DNA of 64,000 nt from Marimicrobium sp913061115. GTDB taxonomy: Bacteria; Pseudomonadota; Gammaproteobacteria; Pseudomonadales; Halieaceae. This document shows, piece after piece, positions 26,914 to 34,764 of the stretch. The translations under genes and the position numbers were made by a program. Below the pieces are notes generated by a model. The model ran no database searches, had not been told where the DNA came from, and saw only the letters and a list, made by a program, of their open reading frames with translations. The DNA is taken from assembly GCF_047729875.1 (NCBI RefSeq), contig NZ_CP159826.1:620001-684000 (forward strand), given 5' to 3'. The first letter of the stretch is position 1, and each line of letters opens with the position of its first letter.

Positions 26914-27201
26914 CCTTCAGTCTCGCTCTAGATCGCGCATTTGACACGTTTATAGCCTGATGATGATGACAACAACAAGCATTTGCCGCCAAATATGCTG
27001 TAGCGACCAGATTGTTAGTCTAATGCCTTAGGCCCCTGTTGTTGCGCAACTGGCCCCGGAGATCTTAATAGGCCTTGTTGTTAACAATCGTGAGCTTAGA
27101 CCCCTAGGTCTGGTAACTGTGGGCCGTAATCCGTATATTTTGCGTATTGTTGGGCAGCGTTACCGTGGCGTTGTTTTTTTCCCACTGAATGTGTGCCTAT
27201 T

Positions 27202-28449
27202 ATGAAAACGCTCGCCGAAAGATTCCCTCGTCCAGATTTAGTCAACCGGATTAATTTAATGGCCAAGACAGTCGGCGGAGCGGCTGAATTAATCAGCCTC
27301 GAAGCCAACGAAATGATTGAGGCCAGCCGCCGTGTCACTGGGTTAAGTGATTTTGGTGAGCGTATTGATGGTGATTGGCAGGGCCGATTGAAGGGCTTGG
27401 TTGCAAGCCTAGATGCCGAAGCTGATTTAAATGTTATGGGCCGACTTCAAGTGCGACAAGAGATTTTACGTTGTTTGCAAAGCCGACTATATCTCACTAA
27501 AAAAATCACCGAGCAGCCCGAAATCCTGAATGAAGAAATTGTTGAGCCGTTTATTATTACCGGCACAGGACGTTCGGGCACCACAATTACGCTTGAGTTG
27601 CTCAGCCAGGATGTAGACTCACTGGCACCCATCGCATGGAAGGCTTTTCACCCCACCGATGACTTGGGTGACGAAGCAACCCTGTTGCGGCTCACTGAGT
27701 GTGAGCAAGACTTATGGCTAGATGTCTGCCCGCAAATGGCCGCCATACATGAGTTGCGTTCGGACATTCCGGATGAGTGCATCGGTGTTCAAAAGCCCTC
27801 TTTTGGTGGCATGCTTTGGTGGGTGCTTCATGACGTACAAACGTTTCCAATGGATCCTGAGGCGGCGATGAAATACCAAAAAGTTGTTATGCAGGTGATG
27901 CAGTTCGAACACAGGAAAAAACATGCGGGTAACAAAGTGCCGCACTGGGTACTAAAAACACCAACGTATCTACCGATGCTTGATTTGGTATTCTCGATGT
28001 ATCCTGACGCTTGGATTATCCTGAACCACAGAGATCCATTAAAAACAGTGCCTTCTGGTATGTCGACTCTAGCGGCCACTCGGTACATGCGTAGTGATAG
28101 AGAGGGTTCAGAGCAGTTGCTAGAGCTTGCGGGTAATGCCAGAAATGACATGATGATGGATGTGTATCGAAGGAGACAAGCTGGCGAACTCCCACAACGT
28201 TTTATCGACTTACATTTTAGTGATTTAATGAGGGATCCGGTGAAAGCATTAGAAGGGGTTTATCGCCAAGCAGGAAAGGCTTTCAGTCAAGATTATCAAC
28301 GTGCGATTACAGGATATTTGGCGCAGAAGCCAAAAGGTAAACATGGGAAGCACCAGTACTTGCCAGAAGACTGGGGCATGGATACTGAAACGTTAGAGCA
28401 ACAAGCCCAAGACTACATAGAGAGTTATCAGGTTGAGAAAGAGTCATAA
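27202..28449 (+). CDS. sulfotransferase family protein
   Basis: 415-residue protein of the PAPS-dependent sulfotransferase family PF13469. The 5'-phosphosulfate loop is FIITGTGRSGTT at about residue 115, and the 3'-phosphate-binding segment is AWIILNHRDPLKTVPS, with the typical R-x(n)-S arrangement. Acceptor unknown; bacterial members modify lipids, glycans or small alcohols. The first in-frame start is a GTG at 27193; the ATG at 27202 is chosen but no Shine-Dalgarno supports either. The alkylsulfatase 5 kb away does the opposite chemistry, which may be coincidental. Confidence 0.82.
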   Translation: MKTLAERFPRPDLVNRINLMAKTVGGAAELISLEANEMIEASRRVTGLSDFGERIDGDWQGRLKGLVASLDAEADLNVMGRLQVRQEILRCLQSRLYLTKKITEQPEILNEEIVEPFIITGTGRSGTTITLELLSQDVDSLAPIAWKAFHPTDDLGDEATLLRLTECEQDLWLDVCPQMAAIHELRSDIPDECIGVQKPSFGGMLWWVLHDVQTFPMDPEAAMKYQKVVMQVMQFEHRKKHAGNKVPHWVLKTPTYLPMLDLVFSMYPDAWIILNHRDPLKTVPSGMSTLAATRYMRSDREGSEQLLELAGNARNDMMMDVYRRRQAGELPQRFIDLHFSDLMRDPVKALEGVYRQAGKAFSQDYQRAITGYLAQKPKGKHGKHQYLPEDWGMDTETLEQQAQDYIESYQVEKES

Positions 28450-28723
28450 GTAGGCGCTGGCTACTACTGTAGCAGATGGAAGCCGACCCCGTGGTCGAGA
28501 ATTAGTTGACCACTGCACGCACCGAGATCGCTGTCCAACTGCTAGGCCGATGAGTCCGGTGTTCTTTCATGCAGGCGATCACGCTTATGCATTATTTCGA
28601 ATGCAAAATAGCAGCAAATAAGATAAGACAAAATGGGGAAAATGTATGTTATGGCGTTAGTATATTAGGATATACAGTGCAACATAAAAACTTTTTTAAG
28701 ACTTATCGATCATAAGGGTAATC

Positions 28724-28978
28724 ATGTCAGAAATTGTATTTACGAGTGACGAGCGCGATATTATTTGTCGCAAGATACAGCTTTATTTGCACGAGGAGCT
28801 CGATCAGGAAGTAGGGCAGTTCGATGCGGGTTTCTTGTTGGATTTTTTTGCCGAGGAAATTGGAGCCTATTTTTACAATCGGGGTTTGTATGACGCCCAA
28901 GGTATTTTGGCAAGCCGCATGGAAAATATCGCTGAAGCAATTTATGAAATTGAAAAGCCGACACAGTTTATCAAGTAG
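28724..28978 (+). CDS. DUF2164-family protein
   Basis: 84-residue acidic protein. LHEELDQEVGQFDAGFLLDFFAEEIGAYFYNRGLYDAQ matches the conserved core of DUF2164, a small helical family of unknown function. It is preceded by a 274-bp intergenic stretch with two short inverted repeats and no recognisable gene. The next gene begins about 80 bp downstream on the same strand. Confidence 0.82.
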   Translation: MSEIVFTSDERDIICRKIQLYLHEELDQEVGQFDAGFLLDFFAEEIGAYFYNRGLYDAQGILASRMENIAEAIYEIEKPTQFIK

Positions 28979-29061
28979 CATTGCACCGGCTCAGCGGGCT
29001 GAGGAAGCGGTGTCTGCGTTGCACGAACCTGGCGCTCAATGCATCAATTAGAGGATTTTTT

Positions 29062-30084
29062 ATGAGTTTGCGGCGTGGCGTTCTGGCACTGTTATTGTTG
29101 GTTGTTCTGTCCTCGGCATTGTTCCTAGTTTATGCCCTGAATATTTACACAGCGGTACCGGTAGAGCCTGAGTGGGCAGTGTTAGGTGCCGATCCTATAC
29201 CGGAGGATGCGGTGACGGTGCGCTTTAGCGGCACAGCGACCTTGTTGTTTAGTGACGGCGAGACACAATGGATGACGGATGGGTGGTTTAGTCGCCCTGG
29301 TCCCCTGCGTTTGTTATTGGGAAAAATTGCGCCGGATCTGTCGAACATAGAGCGGGGTCTGGCGGACAATCATGTTGTTGAATTGGCGGCGGTGTTGCCG
29401 GTGCACTCTCATTATGATCACGCTATGGATGCGCCAGAGGTTGCCAGGCGCACTGGCGCGTTATTACTTGGTTCGGAGTCCACGGCCAATATTGGCCGTG
29501 GATGGGGGCTGCCCGAGTCGCAGATACAGGTGCTGGTAGACCGCGAACCTGTGCAGTTGGGGAAGTTTGTGATTACGCCGATTGAATCCCGACATTTTGA
29601 GTTTCCCGACCCAGCGATTCGCGAGCGTGCGCTGGGAAACCCAGAGCTTACCGTGCCTTTGGTGCCACCGGTGCGCGTGTTTGATTACCGCGTGGGTACC
29701 GCGTGGGTCCTGCATGTCAGTCACCCCAAGGGAAGTTGGTTAATAGTGGGTAGTGCGGGTTATGTGGAGGGCGCATTGCAGGGTCTGGACGCTGATATTG
29801 TCTTTCTCGGCGTCGGTGGTTTGGGGTCGCAAACAGCCGATTACCGCGAGACGTTCTGGCGCGAGACAGTGGATGCCACCGCACCCACGCATATTATCCC
29901 TATTCATTTTGACAGTCTCACAGGGCCGGCGGAAGGCCCGTTTAGGGGGCCGGTCCAGGCAGTGACTTTCATTTCCGGGGGGCAGGAAGATACTCGGTTA
30001 TTTCTGCATGATAAGGCAGCCGACAATCCTGAATTACACTTTAGTACGCTGCCTCGTTTTGAGGAGGTGGTGTTGTTCGAGTGA
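29062..30084 (+). CDS. metallo-beta-lactamase-fold hydrolase, membrane-anchored or exported
   Basis: 340 residues. An N-terminal hydrophobic helix (LALLLLVVLSSALFLVYAL) is followed by a metallo-beta-lactamase domain with the metal motif HSHYDHAMD (HxHxDH) at about residue 117 and a later ligand histidine in IIPIHFDSL. The layout resembles UlaG/NAPE-PLD-like hydrolases. Substrate unknown. GAGGA lies upstream of the ATG at 29062; the longer open frame upstream lacks a signal. It converges on imuB with 24 bp between stops. Confidence 0.82.
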   Translation: MSLRRGVLALLLLVVLSSALFLVYALNIYTAVPVEPEWAVLGADPIPEDAVTVRFSGTATLLFSDGETQWMTDGWFSRPGPLRLLLGKIAPDLSNIERGLADNHVVELAAVLPVHSHYDHAMDAPEVARRTGALLLGSESTANIGRGWGLPESQIQVLVDREPVQLGKFVITPIESRHFEFPDPAIRERALGNPELTVPLVPPVRVFDYRVGTAWVLHVSHPKGSWLIVGSAGYVEGALQGLDADIVFLGVGGLGSQTADYRETFWRETVDATAPTHIIPIHFDSLTGPAEGPFRGPVQAVTFISGGQEDTRLFLHDKAADNPELHFSTLPRFEEVVLFE

Positions 30085-30108
30085 TCGCATGATGCTGGGC
30101 GTTCGCTG

Positions 30109-31536
30109 TCAGACAAAAGCCCCGTGGACATACCATTGCTGGGTCAGGCGGTCACGAAACACCCAGTAGCGTTGGCCGCCCTTATCTGCCGCGATGTAAT
30201 AATCCCTACTCACCGGCTCTTGCCACCAGTTGTCCTCAATCCGTTCTGGTCCACATACCATGCTTAGGGCGCCGTTCCAGTACAGATTTTTGCCGTGTTG
30301 GCGTAGTTCTTTGGGTTGTGGCATCAACCAGAAGGGGCGCTGGGCGCAGTGTGGACTTGGGCTATGTTCATTCCCAGGATGGTCGTTGCTGACCAGCATC
30401 GCAAACTCTGGCAGGTGCTCGTCCCGACAACCGAGCTTTTTAACGGCCTGTAATCCCAGTCGGTTGCGCAGCCGGTCTAGCAGGGCAGCCAGAGGTTCAC
30501 GCTGGTTGTGGGGGTTGAACAGATCGATACTTTCCTGCTGGCCGGGTTGCAGTTGCGGACACGCCAGGGCTAGGCCTTCTACGCTGTTGGTCAGATTCAG
30601 TTGTTCAAAGCGAAGACAGGTGAGCTGGTGCCAGTTTTTCCAGTCACTGTGGCTGCTGGCACTGCGCACACAGATATTCTGTAGTTTTTTATCACTGCTG
30701 ATTAGCTGCCAGTTAATTTCACTGGTCTGCAGTTGGGTGTTGCGCAGAAAATAACACAATGACTGCAGCAGTTGTTGCACGGCGGGGGTTAGCTCATGGT
30801 TGGTTTTTACCTCGTAGCCAAACCAATATTCATCTTTGAAGCTCGAGGGGGGGCAGTAGTCTGTCTGCAGGTCTTCTCGCTGGCCCATAAGCTGTTGTAG
30901 AAAATGGGTAAACGCTTTGCCACAGCGCCGGCCCAGTGCCGCAGGTGGCAGCGCGAGCACATCACCCACTGTGTGCAGGCCTGCCCGGCGTAGAGAGTTC
31001 ACGGTAGCAGTGAATTCTTTCAGGAGATTCAGGGGCAGGGGGCTCAGCCGTTGTTCCAGTGGTTGCTGTATCGCCATGGCCGTGACTCTGGGAGCAAAGG
31101 ACAGTAGCCAGGCGGCTTTGGGCGTCGGCGCCAGTCCGTGATGTGCGCAATAGCCGCGGCTGCTGATGCCCATGGCCACTTCTGCTAGCAGAGCATCCAG
31201 CCCTTGGTACAGACTTAGGCAGCCCTCGATTTCCAGCTGCAGACAGTCGAATTGCCAGGTGTAAAGGGTAGGAGTGATGCTATAAGCCCAGCAGCACAGT
31301 TGCTGCAGGCAGCGTTGTTCCGCCTGCTTGTCTCGTTCCAGCAAGCGGATCGGCTCTTCGCCTGCGAGTGCCCGTACCGTCGCGGCACCCATGCCCTGAC
31401 GTATTCCTAGGGCGGCGGCACAGTCATTGATACGAATCACGCGCTGTGCGGCCATGACTGCCACGGGCTGTTGTTCACAGTGGCTCAGGCATTGCAGAGG
31501 TAGCTGGTCAAAGCGCAGGCACAGCCAAAGGCTCAC
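30109..31536 (-). CDS. imuB: ImuB, inactive Y-family polymerase-like mutasome hub
   Basis: ImuB brings DnaE2 to the beta clamp in SOS mutagenesis. The 475-residue protein begins SLWLCLRFDQLPLQ, and the acidic catalytic residues of true Y-family polymerases are absent, as in other ImuB. QQESIDLF at about residue 340 could be the clamp-binding motif (inference). The C terminus RIEDNWWQEPVSRDYY and WYVHGAFV is the conserved ImuB tail. The GTG at 31536, with GAGGGA upstream, is preferred to in-frame upstream codons, one of which would place the LexA box inside the coding region. imuA is 760 bp upstream, behind an opposite-strand gene. Confidence 0.92.
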   Translation of the reverse strand: MSLWLCLRFDQLPLQCLSHCEQQPVAVMAAQRVIRINDCAAALGIRQGMGAATVRALAGEEPIRLLERDKQAEQRCLQQLCCWAYSITPTLYTWQFDCLQLEIEGCLSLYQGLDALLAEVAMGISSRGYCAHHGLAPTPKAAWLLSFAPRVTAMAIQQPLEQRLSPLPLNLLKEFTATVNSLRRAGLHTVGDVLALPPAALGRRCGKAFTHFLQQLMGQREDLQTDYCPPSSFKDEYWFGYEVKTNHELTPAVQQLLQSLCYFLRNTQLQTSEINWQLISSDKKLQNICVRSASSHSDWKNWHQLTCLRFEQLNLTNSVEGLALACPQLQPGQQESIDLFNPHNQREPLAALLDRLRNRLGLQAVKKLGCRDEHLPEFAMLVSNDHPGNEHSPSPHCAQRPFWLMPQPKELRQHGKNLYWNGALSMVCGPERIEDNWWQEPVSRDYYIAADKGGQRYWVFRDRLTQQWYVHGAFV

Positions 31537-31587
31537 AATTTTTTCCCTCGAGTAGTGGCCTGTAAACGGCAAAGACAACATTTTTAT

Positions 31588-31629
31588 GATAGCAATAATA
31601 CTGTATATACATACAGTATTATTGCTATC
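31588..31629 (-). promoter_or_regulatory. LexA operator of imuB within a 42-bp palindrome
   Basis: The core CTGTATATACATACAG at 31601-31616 is a perfect CTGT-N8-ACAG LexA site, 65 bp before the imuB GTG. The symmetry continues 13 bp outward on both sides, so that 31588-31608 pairs with 31609-31629 with one mismatched pair (31607/31610). The core is direct evidence of SOS control; the reason for the extra symmetry is unknown. Confidence 0.93.
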
Positions 31630-31828
31630 TATTTCTCTGCCGGCAGCGATAAAGCACCACTTTTGTGGTGTCTGGGCCACATTCTGTACCCTTAATTGTT
31701 ACCTTAGGTGACAAATTGGTGCACGAATTAGAACTTTGGATCACTGCTTTAGATCACTATTTATGTACAATATTTAATGAATAATATGCAGAATCGAGGT
31801 TGTGATTGATCTGCGATGGGTAGATAGT

Positions 31829-31856
31829 AGTAACATATTCTTTGAGTTATGTTACT
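31829..31856 (+). promoter_or_regulatory. inverted repeat before a small secreted-protein gene
   Basis: AGTAACATA and TATGTTACT form perfect 9-bp arms separated by 10 bp, ending 27 bp before the ATG at 31883. It could be an operator or a 5'-leader hairpin; no regulator can be named. Confidence 0.4.
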
Positions 31857-31882
31857 TAAAGTTACATGCGGGAGATCTACTG

Positions 31883-32188
31883 ATGAAAGTTTTATTAATG
31901 ACTGTCCTGATCTGTCTGGCATTCAATGCCTCTGCTGACTGTCCTGTTAAGAGGCCGGGCGAGTTGCCCGTGTTGCCTGATGGCGCAGTCGCCAGTGATG
32001 AAGTAATGTACAGGGGGCAGTTGGCGGCAGAAAAGTACCTGCTGCATGCGGAGGCCTACATAGGATGTGACGTAATGGGCCCTCAGCAACACCTAATTTT
32101 GGTCGCAAAAGTCGAAGACTTTTCTCGAGTTTACAATGATGAAGTCATTGAATTCCAGGTTCGCTCCAATCTCCTTGCAGAGAAATAG
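31883..32188 (+). CDS. small secreted protein of unknown function
   Basis: 101-residue protein with a cleavable signal peptide (KVLLMTVLICLAFNASA) and a mature region of about 82 residues containing two cysteines (DCPVKRPGELP and YIGCDVMG) that could pair. I do not recognise a family. GGGAGA precedes the ATG at 31883; the open frame upstream contains no signal. The gene sits between imuA and imuB on the opposite strand, so it interrupts what is usually a continuous operon. An inverted repeat lies just upstream. Confidence 0.6.
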   Translation: MKVLLMTVLICLAFNASADCPVKRPGELPVLPDGAVASDEVMYRGQLAAEKYLLHAEAYIGCDVMGPQQHLILVAKVEDFSRVYNDEVIEFQVRSNLLAEK

Positions 32189-32295
32189 GACTCGTACTCT
32201 CCAGCAGGTAAGTGAAGATGAGTGTGATTAGGAAACCTACAACCTCTATGGCGGGCGGATAAACAAGCGTGCATGGGCAATTAAGTCGCCGCAGG

Positions 32296-33024
32296 CTACA
32301 CGCCCATTGCAGGACTGTGTTGGCTATTAGCTGTCCAGACCGGTAATTCCCATAGTTGTGGTTGCAGTAGCTCATCTTTTGCGGGAGATAGATCCACGTC
32401 GATGGACTGGTTGCCGCCACGTTGCTTGAGTATGTGTACTTTGCGGTACTCGCGCATCTGCATGCGCAGGCTGGAGGGAGCGCTGTTGTGGTGTGCCTGG
32501 TTGGGGCGAAACAGTACGGCCAGGCTATTCCCATTGGCGGCCGCCAATTGTAGTTTGCGCAATTCGCTGTAGCTGTAGTCTTGTGCGCCCAGCCAGCTGA
32601 ATACTGCGCTGCAGGTGGTACTGCGCAGAGCTTGTTCGGTCGCCCATAAACGCTCCTGACGATTTTTAGGATGGACCATCAAAATCTGTTGGGTGTCGAT
32701 ACCTCGAGCGGCCAAAAGTGGGGCATAGGGTGTATAGGGTGGAGCGATAAATACTTGCCAGCGGCCCTGGTCACTAAGGCGCTCCATGGCGGGCAGGAAC
32801 AGGCCCATGGCGCCCAGCCCACAGCCGTCGCTTAGCAACTCAATGGTACCGTCCAGAGGCCAGCCGCCCTGCTGCAATTGTGCATCCAGTGCTGCATGGC
32901 CAGAGGAAAGGCTCGAAGAGCCGTTGCAATCGCTATTCGCTGAAATACTCTGACCCTGAAAGTGGGGGGGGCGCCCACGCCAAGTGTCGTTGCGATTGAT
33001 AATCTGTTCCAGCATCTCATTCAT
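32296..33024 (-). CDS. imuA: ImuA, RecA-like SOS mutagenesis protein
   Basis: 242-residue RecA/SulA-like protein of the mutasome, which interacts with ImuB and DnaE2. GGWPLDGTIELLSDGCGLGAMGLFLPAMERL aligns with the degenerate Walker A region of ImuA, where the strict GxxxxGKT is lost; later RWQVFIAPPYTPYAPLLAARG and FSWLGAQDYSYSELRKLQLAA are also family-like. The ATG at 33024 has GAGG 8 nt upstream; an in-frame GTG lies 9 nt before it. It is downstream of holA on the same strand but has its own LexA operator. Confidence 0.88.
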   Translation of the reverse strand: MNEMLEQIINRNDTWRGRPPHFQGQSISANSDCNGSSSLSSGHAALDAQLQQGGWPLDGTIELLSDGCGLGAMGLFLPAMERLSDQGRWQVFIAPPYTPYAPLLAARGIDTQQILMVHPKNRQERLWATEQALRSTTCSAVFSWLGAQDYSYSELRKLQLAAANGNSLAVLFRPNQAHHNSAPSSLRMQMREYRKVHILKQRGGNQSIDVDLSPAKDELLQPQLWELPVWTANSQHSPAMGV

Positions 33025-33056
33025 AGCCTGCACCTCGGGGTTGTCTGTCTATAAAA

Positions 33057-33072
33057 CTGTATATACATACAG
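33057..33072 (-). promoter_or_regulatory. LexA operator of imuA
   Basis: CTGTATATACATACAG, a perfect CTGT-N8-ACAG site 32 bp before the imuA ATG. It is identical over all 16 bp to the core of the imuB operator. Flanking symmetry ends after one base pair, unlike the imuB site. Confidence 0.93.
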
Positions 33073-33159
33073 TAGTATTGAAAAAGACAGAATGCAAGCT
33101 ATGAATGACGGGGTTGGGAGCTGTCGAATTCTATAATAGGCCAGAAAACAAGCGAGTAC

Positions 33160-34170
33160 TTAATTAGCCCGGCATAGCGTGATGACCAGACGTGAGAGAT
33201 TATCCCAGGGTTTGCCGTCAGCAAAACCTTTGATACTGCCGTCCGCTCGAGCGGCCTGCTCCAGCAGCAAAGATAACGAGTGCGTGTTGTGGCGCGTTAG
33301 CGCGGCCTGCATCAAGGGCATGCGATTTTGCCATACGCGCCGAGAGCTGAGCGCCTGCTGTGTACTTTGACCGCTGTCGCAATCCAGTTGTGCTTCGTAA
33401 AGAGTCCGAATCTCCCGGACTAAGGCCCACAATACCACTGGGGGCTCCGTACCTGCTGCGCGAAGTCCATACAGCATGCGCAAGCTGACGCTGGCGTTGC
33501 CTTTCAGGGCGTTATCGGCCATGTCGAACAGGTTGTAGCGGGCATTGTCGGATACCGCTTCGGTGACCGTTTGCATCGTAATTTTAGAATCTGCTGCCAA
33601 CAGTTTCAGTTTTTCAACTTCCTGCACCGCGGCCAACAGGTTGCCCTCCATCCGCTCACACAGCAACCGCAGGGCATCGTCATCGATACTCATGCCAGCG
33701 TTGCGGACTCTTTGTTGCAGCCAGCGGGGCAGATTCTTGGCATCCACCGGCCACACCTGGACAGTGACACCCGCCTTGTCGAGGGCCTTATACCACTTGC
33801 TATTGGTCGATTGTTTGTCAATTTTTCCCGACACAATCAGCAGTACATCGTCGCCGCTGGCGATGTCTAGATATTCGCACAGGGCTTTGCTGCCTTCCGC
33901 TCCTGGCTTGCCACTGGGTAGACGCAGCTCAATCAGCTTGCGATCGGCAAACAGTGACATGTTAGAAGCGCTATGCAGGATATCCTGCCAGTTGAAATTA
34001 GAGACGCCCCCTTCGATAATCTCACGTTCGTTACAATTCTCTGCTCGTGCTTTCTGGCGAATTTGGTCACAGCACTCCTGCAATAACAGGGGCTCATCGC
34101 CACTCACCAGATAGACAGGAAGAAGTTTTTGCTGCAGATGGTCGGCCAGTTTCTCGGGGTATAGGCGCAT
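33160..34170 (-). CDS. holA: DNA polymerase III delta subunit
   Basis: Clamp-loader subunit that opens the beta clamp. 336 residues; the N terminus LQQKLLPVYLVSGDEPLLLQE is the usual HolA start, followed by the degenerate AAA+ domains (LLIVSGKIDKQS, AVQEVEKLKLL) and the C-terminal collar domain. Last gene of leuS-lptE-holA, with 6 bp between it and lptE. imuA follows 135 bp downstream under separate SOS control. Confidence 0.95.
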   Translation of the reverse strand: MRLYPEKLADHLQQKLLPVYLVSGDEPLLLQECCDQIRQKARAENCNEREIIEGGVSNFNWQDILHSASNMSLFADRKLIELRLPSGKPGAEGSKALCEYLDIASGDDVLLIVSGKIDKQSTNSKWYKALDKAGVTVQVWPVDAKNLPRWLQQRVRNAGMSIDDDALRLLCERMEGNLLAAVQEVEKLKLLAADSKITMQTVTEAVSDNARYNLFDMADNALKGNASVSLRMLYGLRAAGTEPPVVLWALVREIRTLYEAQLDCDSGQSTQQALSSRRVWQNRMPLMQAALTRHNTHSLSLLLEQAARADGSIKGFADGKPWDNLSRLVITLCRAN

Positions 34171-34176
34171 GACTGA

Positions 34177-34755
34177 CTATTGCGCCGGGACAGAGGCTGG
34201 TGTTGTCGTTGGAAGTGAAGCGGGTGTCGAGTACTGGAAACTGGCAGCGTAAAAACTAATACGCCGCATGATCTGTGCGGCCAGTTCAGTGCTCATTTCG
34301 CCCTGGATCAGCCGAACTTCCGCGGCCTTGCCGACCACATTACGCGGGTTATTTTCCATTTGCTTAACCACCAGCACAGTGGTTAGCGGCATAATTTCCT
34401 CGTTGCGGGCATCGACTATCCTAAATTTCGAGCTCATGGTGAGTTCGAGTTCGGCGACTCGGGCCTCGGAGTTGAGAGAAAGATTGCGTTGTTTAAAGAG
34501 CTCTGGACTCAGCACCAGCCTGAAAGTGGCATTTTCACGATCGGTCCACTGCACATCATTGGCGGCAAGCTGTGACACCACGTCCCGGCTGAAGTCACTG
34601 TTTGGGCTGTTAGTGACCAGATACATACTCTTCCATGCTTCCGGTATGGCCATGCTGCCCAGACCACGCAGTTGGAATCCGCAGGCAGCAAGTAGACAGG
34701 TCATGACAAAAATTAAGCTGTATTGGCTAAGGCGACTGTCCATGGTGAGTCTCAT
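34177..34755 (-). CDS. lptE: LPS-assembly lipoprotein LptE
   Basis: Outer-membrane lipoprotein that plugs the LptD barrel and helps deliver LPS to the cell surface. A signal peptide ends in the lipobox LLAACGFQLRG, where CGFQLRG is the LptE hallmark. Total 192 residues from the ATG at 34755; another ATG at 34743 would trim four residues. The C terminus is rich in Pro, Thr and Ser. Located between leuS and holA, as in most gammaproteobacteria. Confidence 0.93.
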   Translation of the reverse strand: MRLTMDSRLSQYSLIFVMTCLLAACGFQLRGLGSMAIPEAWKSMYLVTNSPNSDFSRDVVSQLAANDVQWTDRENATFRLVLSPELFKQRNLSLNSEARVAELELTMSSKFRIVDARNEEIMPLTTVLVVKQMENNPRNVVGKAAEVRLIQGEMSTELAAQIMRRISFYAASFQYSTPASLPTTTPASVPAQ

Positions 34756-34764
34756 CGTCAGGGG

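Noticed and set aside
27078..27112. Palindrome TTGTTAACAA and nearby AGACC-N4-GGTCT between divergent genes
   Set aside because: Short and AT-rich or with unclear spacing; chance occurrence cannot be excluded.
28480..28620. GTGGTC-N11-GACCAC and GCATT-N6-AATGC stems, considered as ncRNA or repeat remnants
   Set aside because: Stems of 5-6 bp only and no further structure or repeat copies noticed in the window.
28450..28723. Possible mobile element or att site in the gap before the DUF2164 gene
   Set aside because: No transposase, integrase, terminal inverted repeats or tRNA seen nearby.
30109..31680. Longer imuB reading frame starting upstream of the LexA box
   Set aside because: It would place the operator inside the coding region; the GTG at 31536 has a Shine-Dalgarno and the family N terminus.
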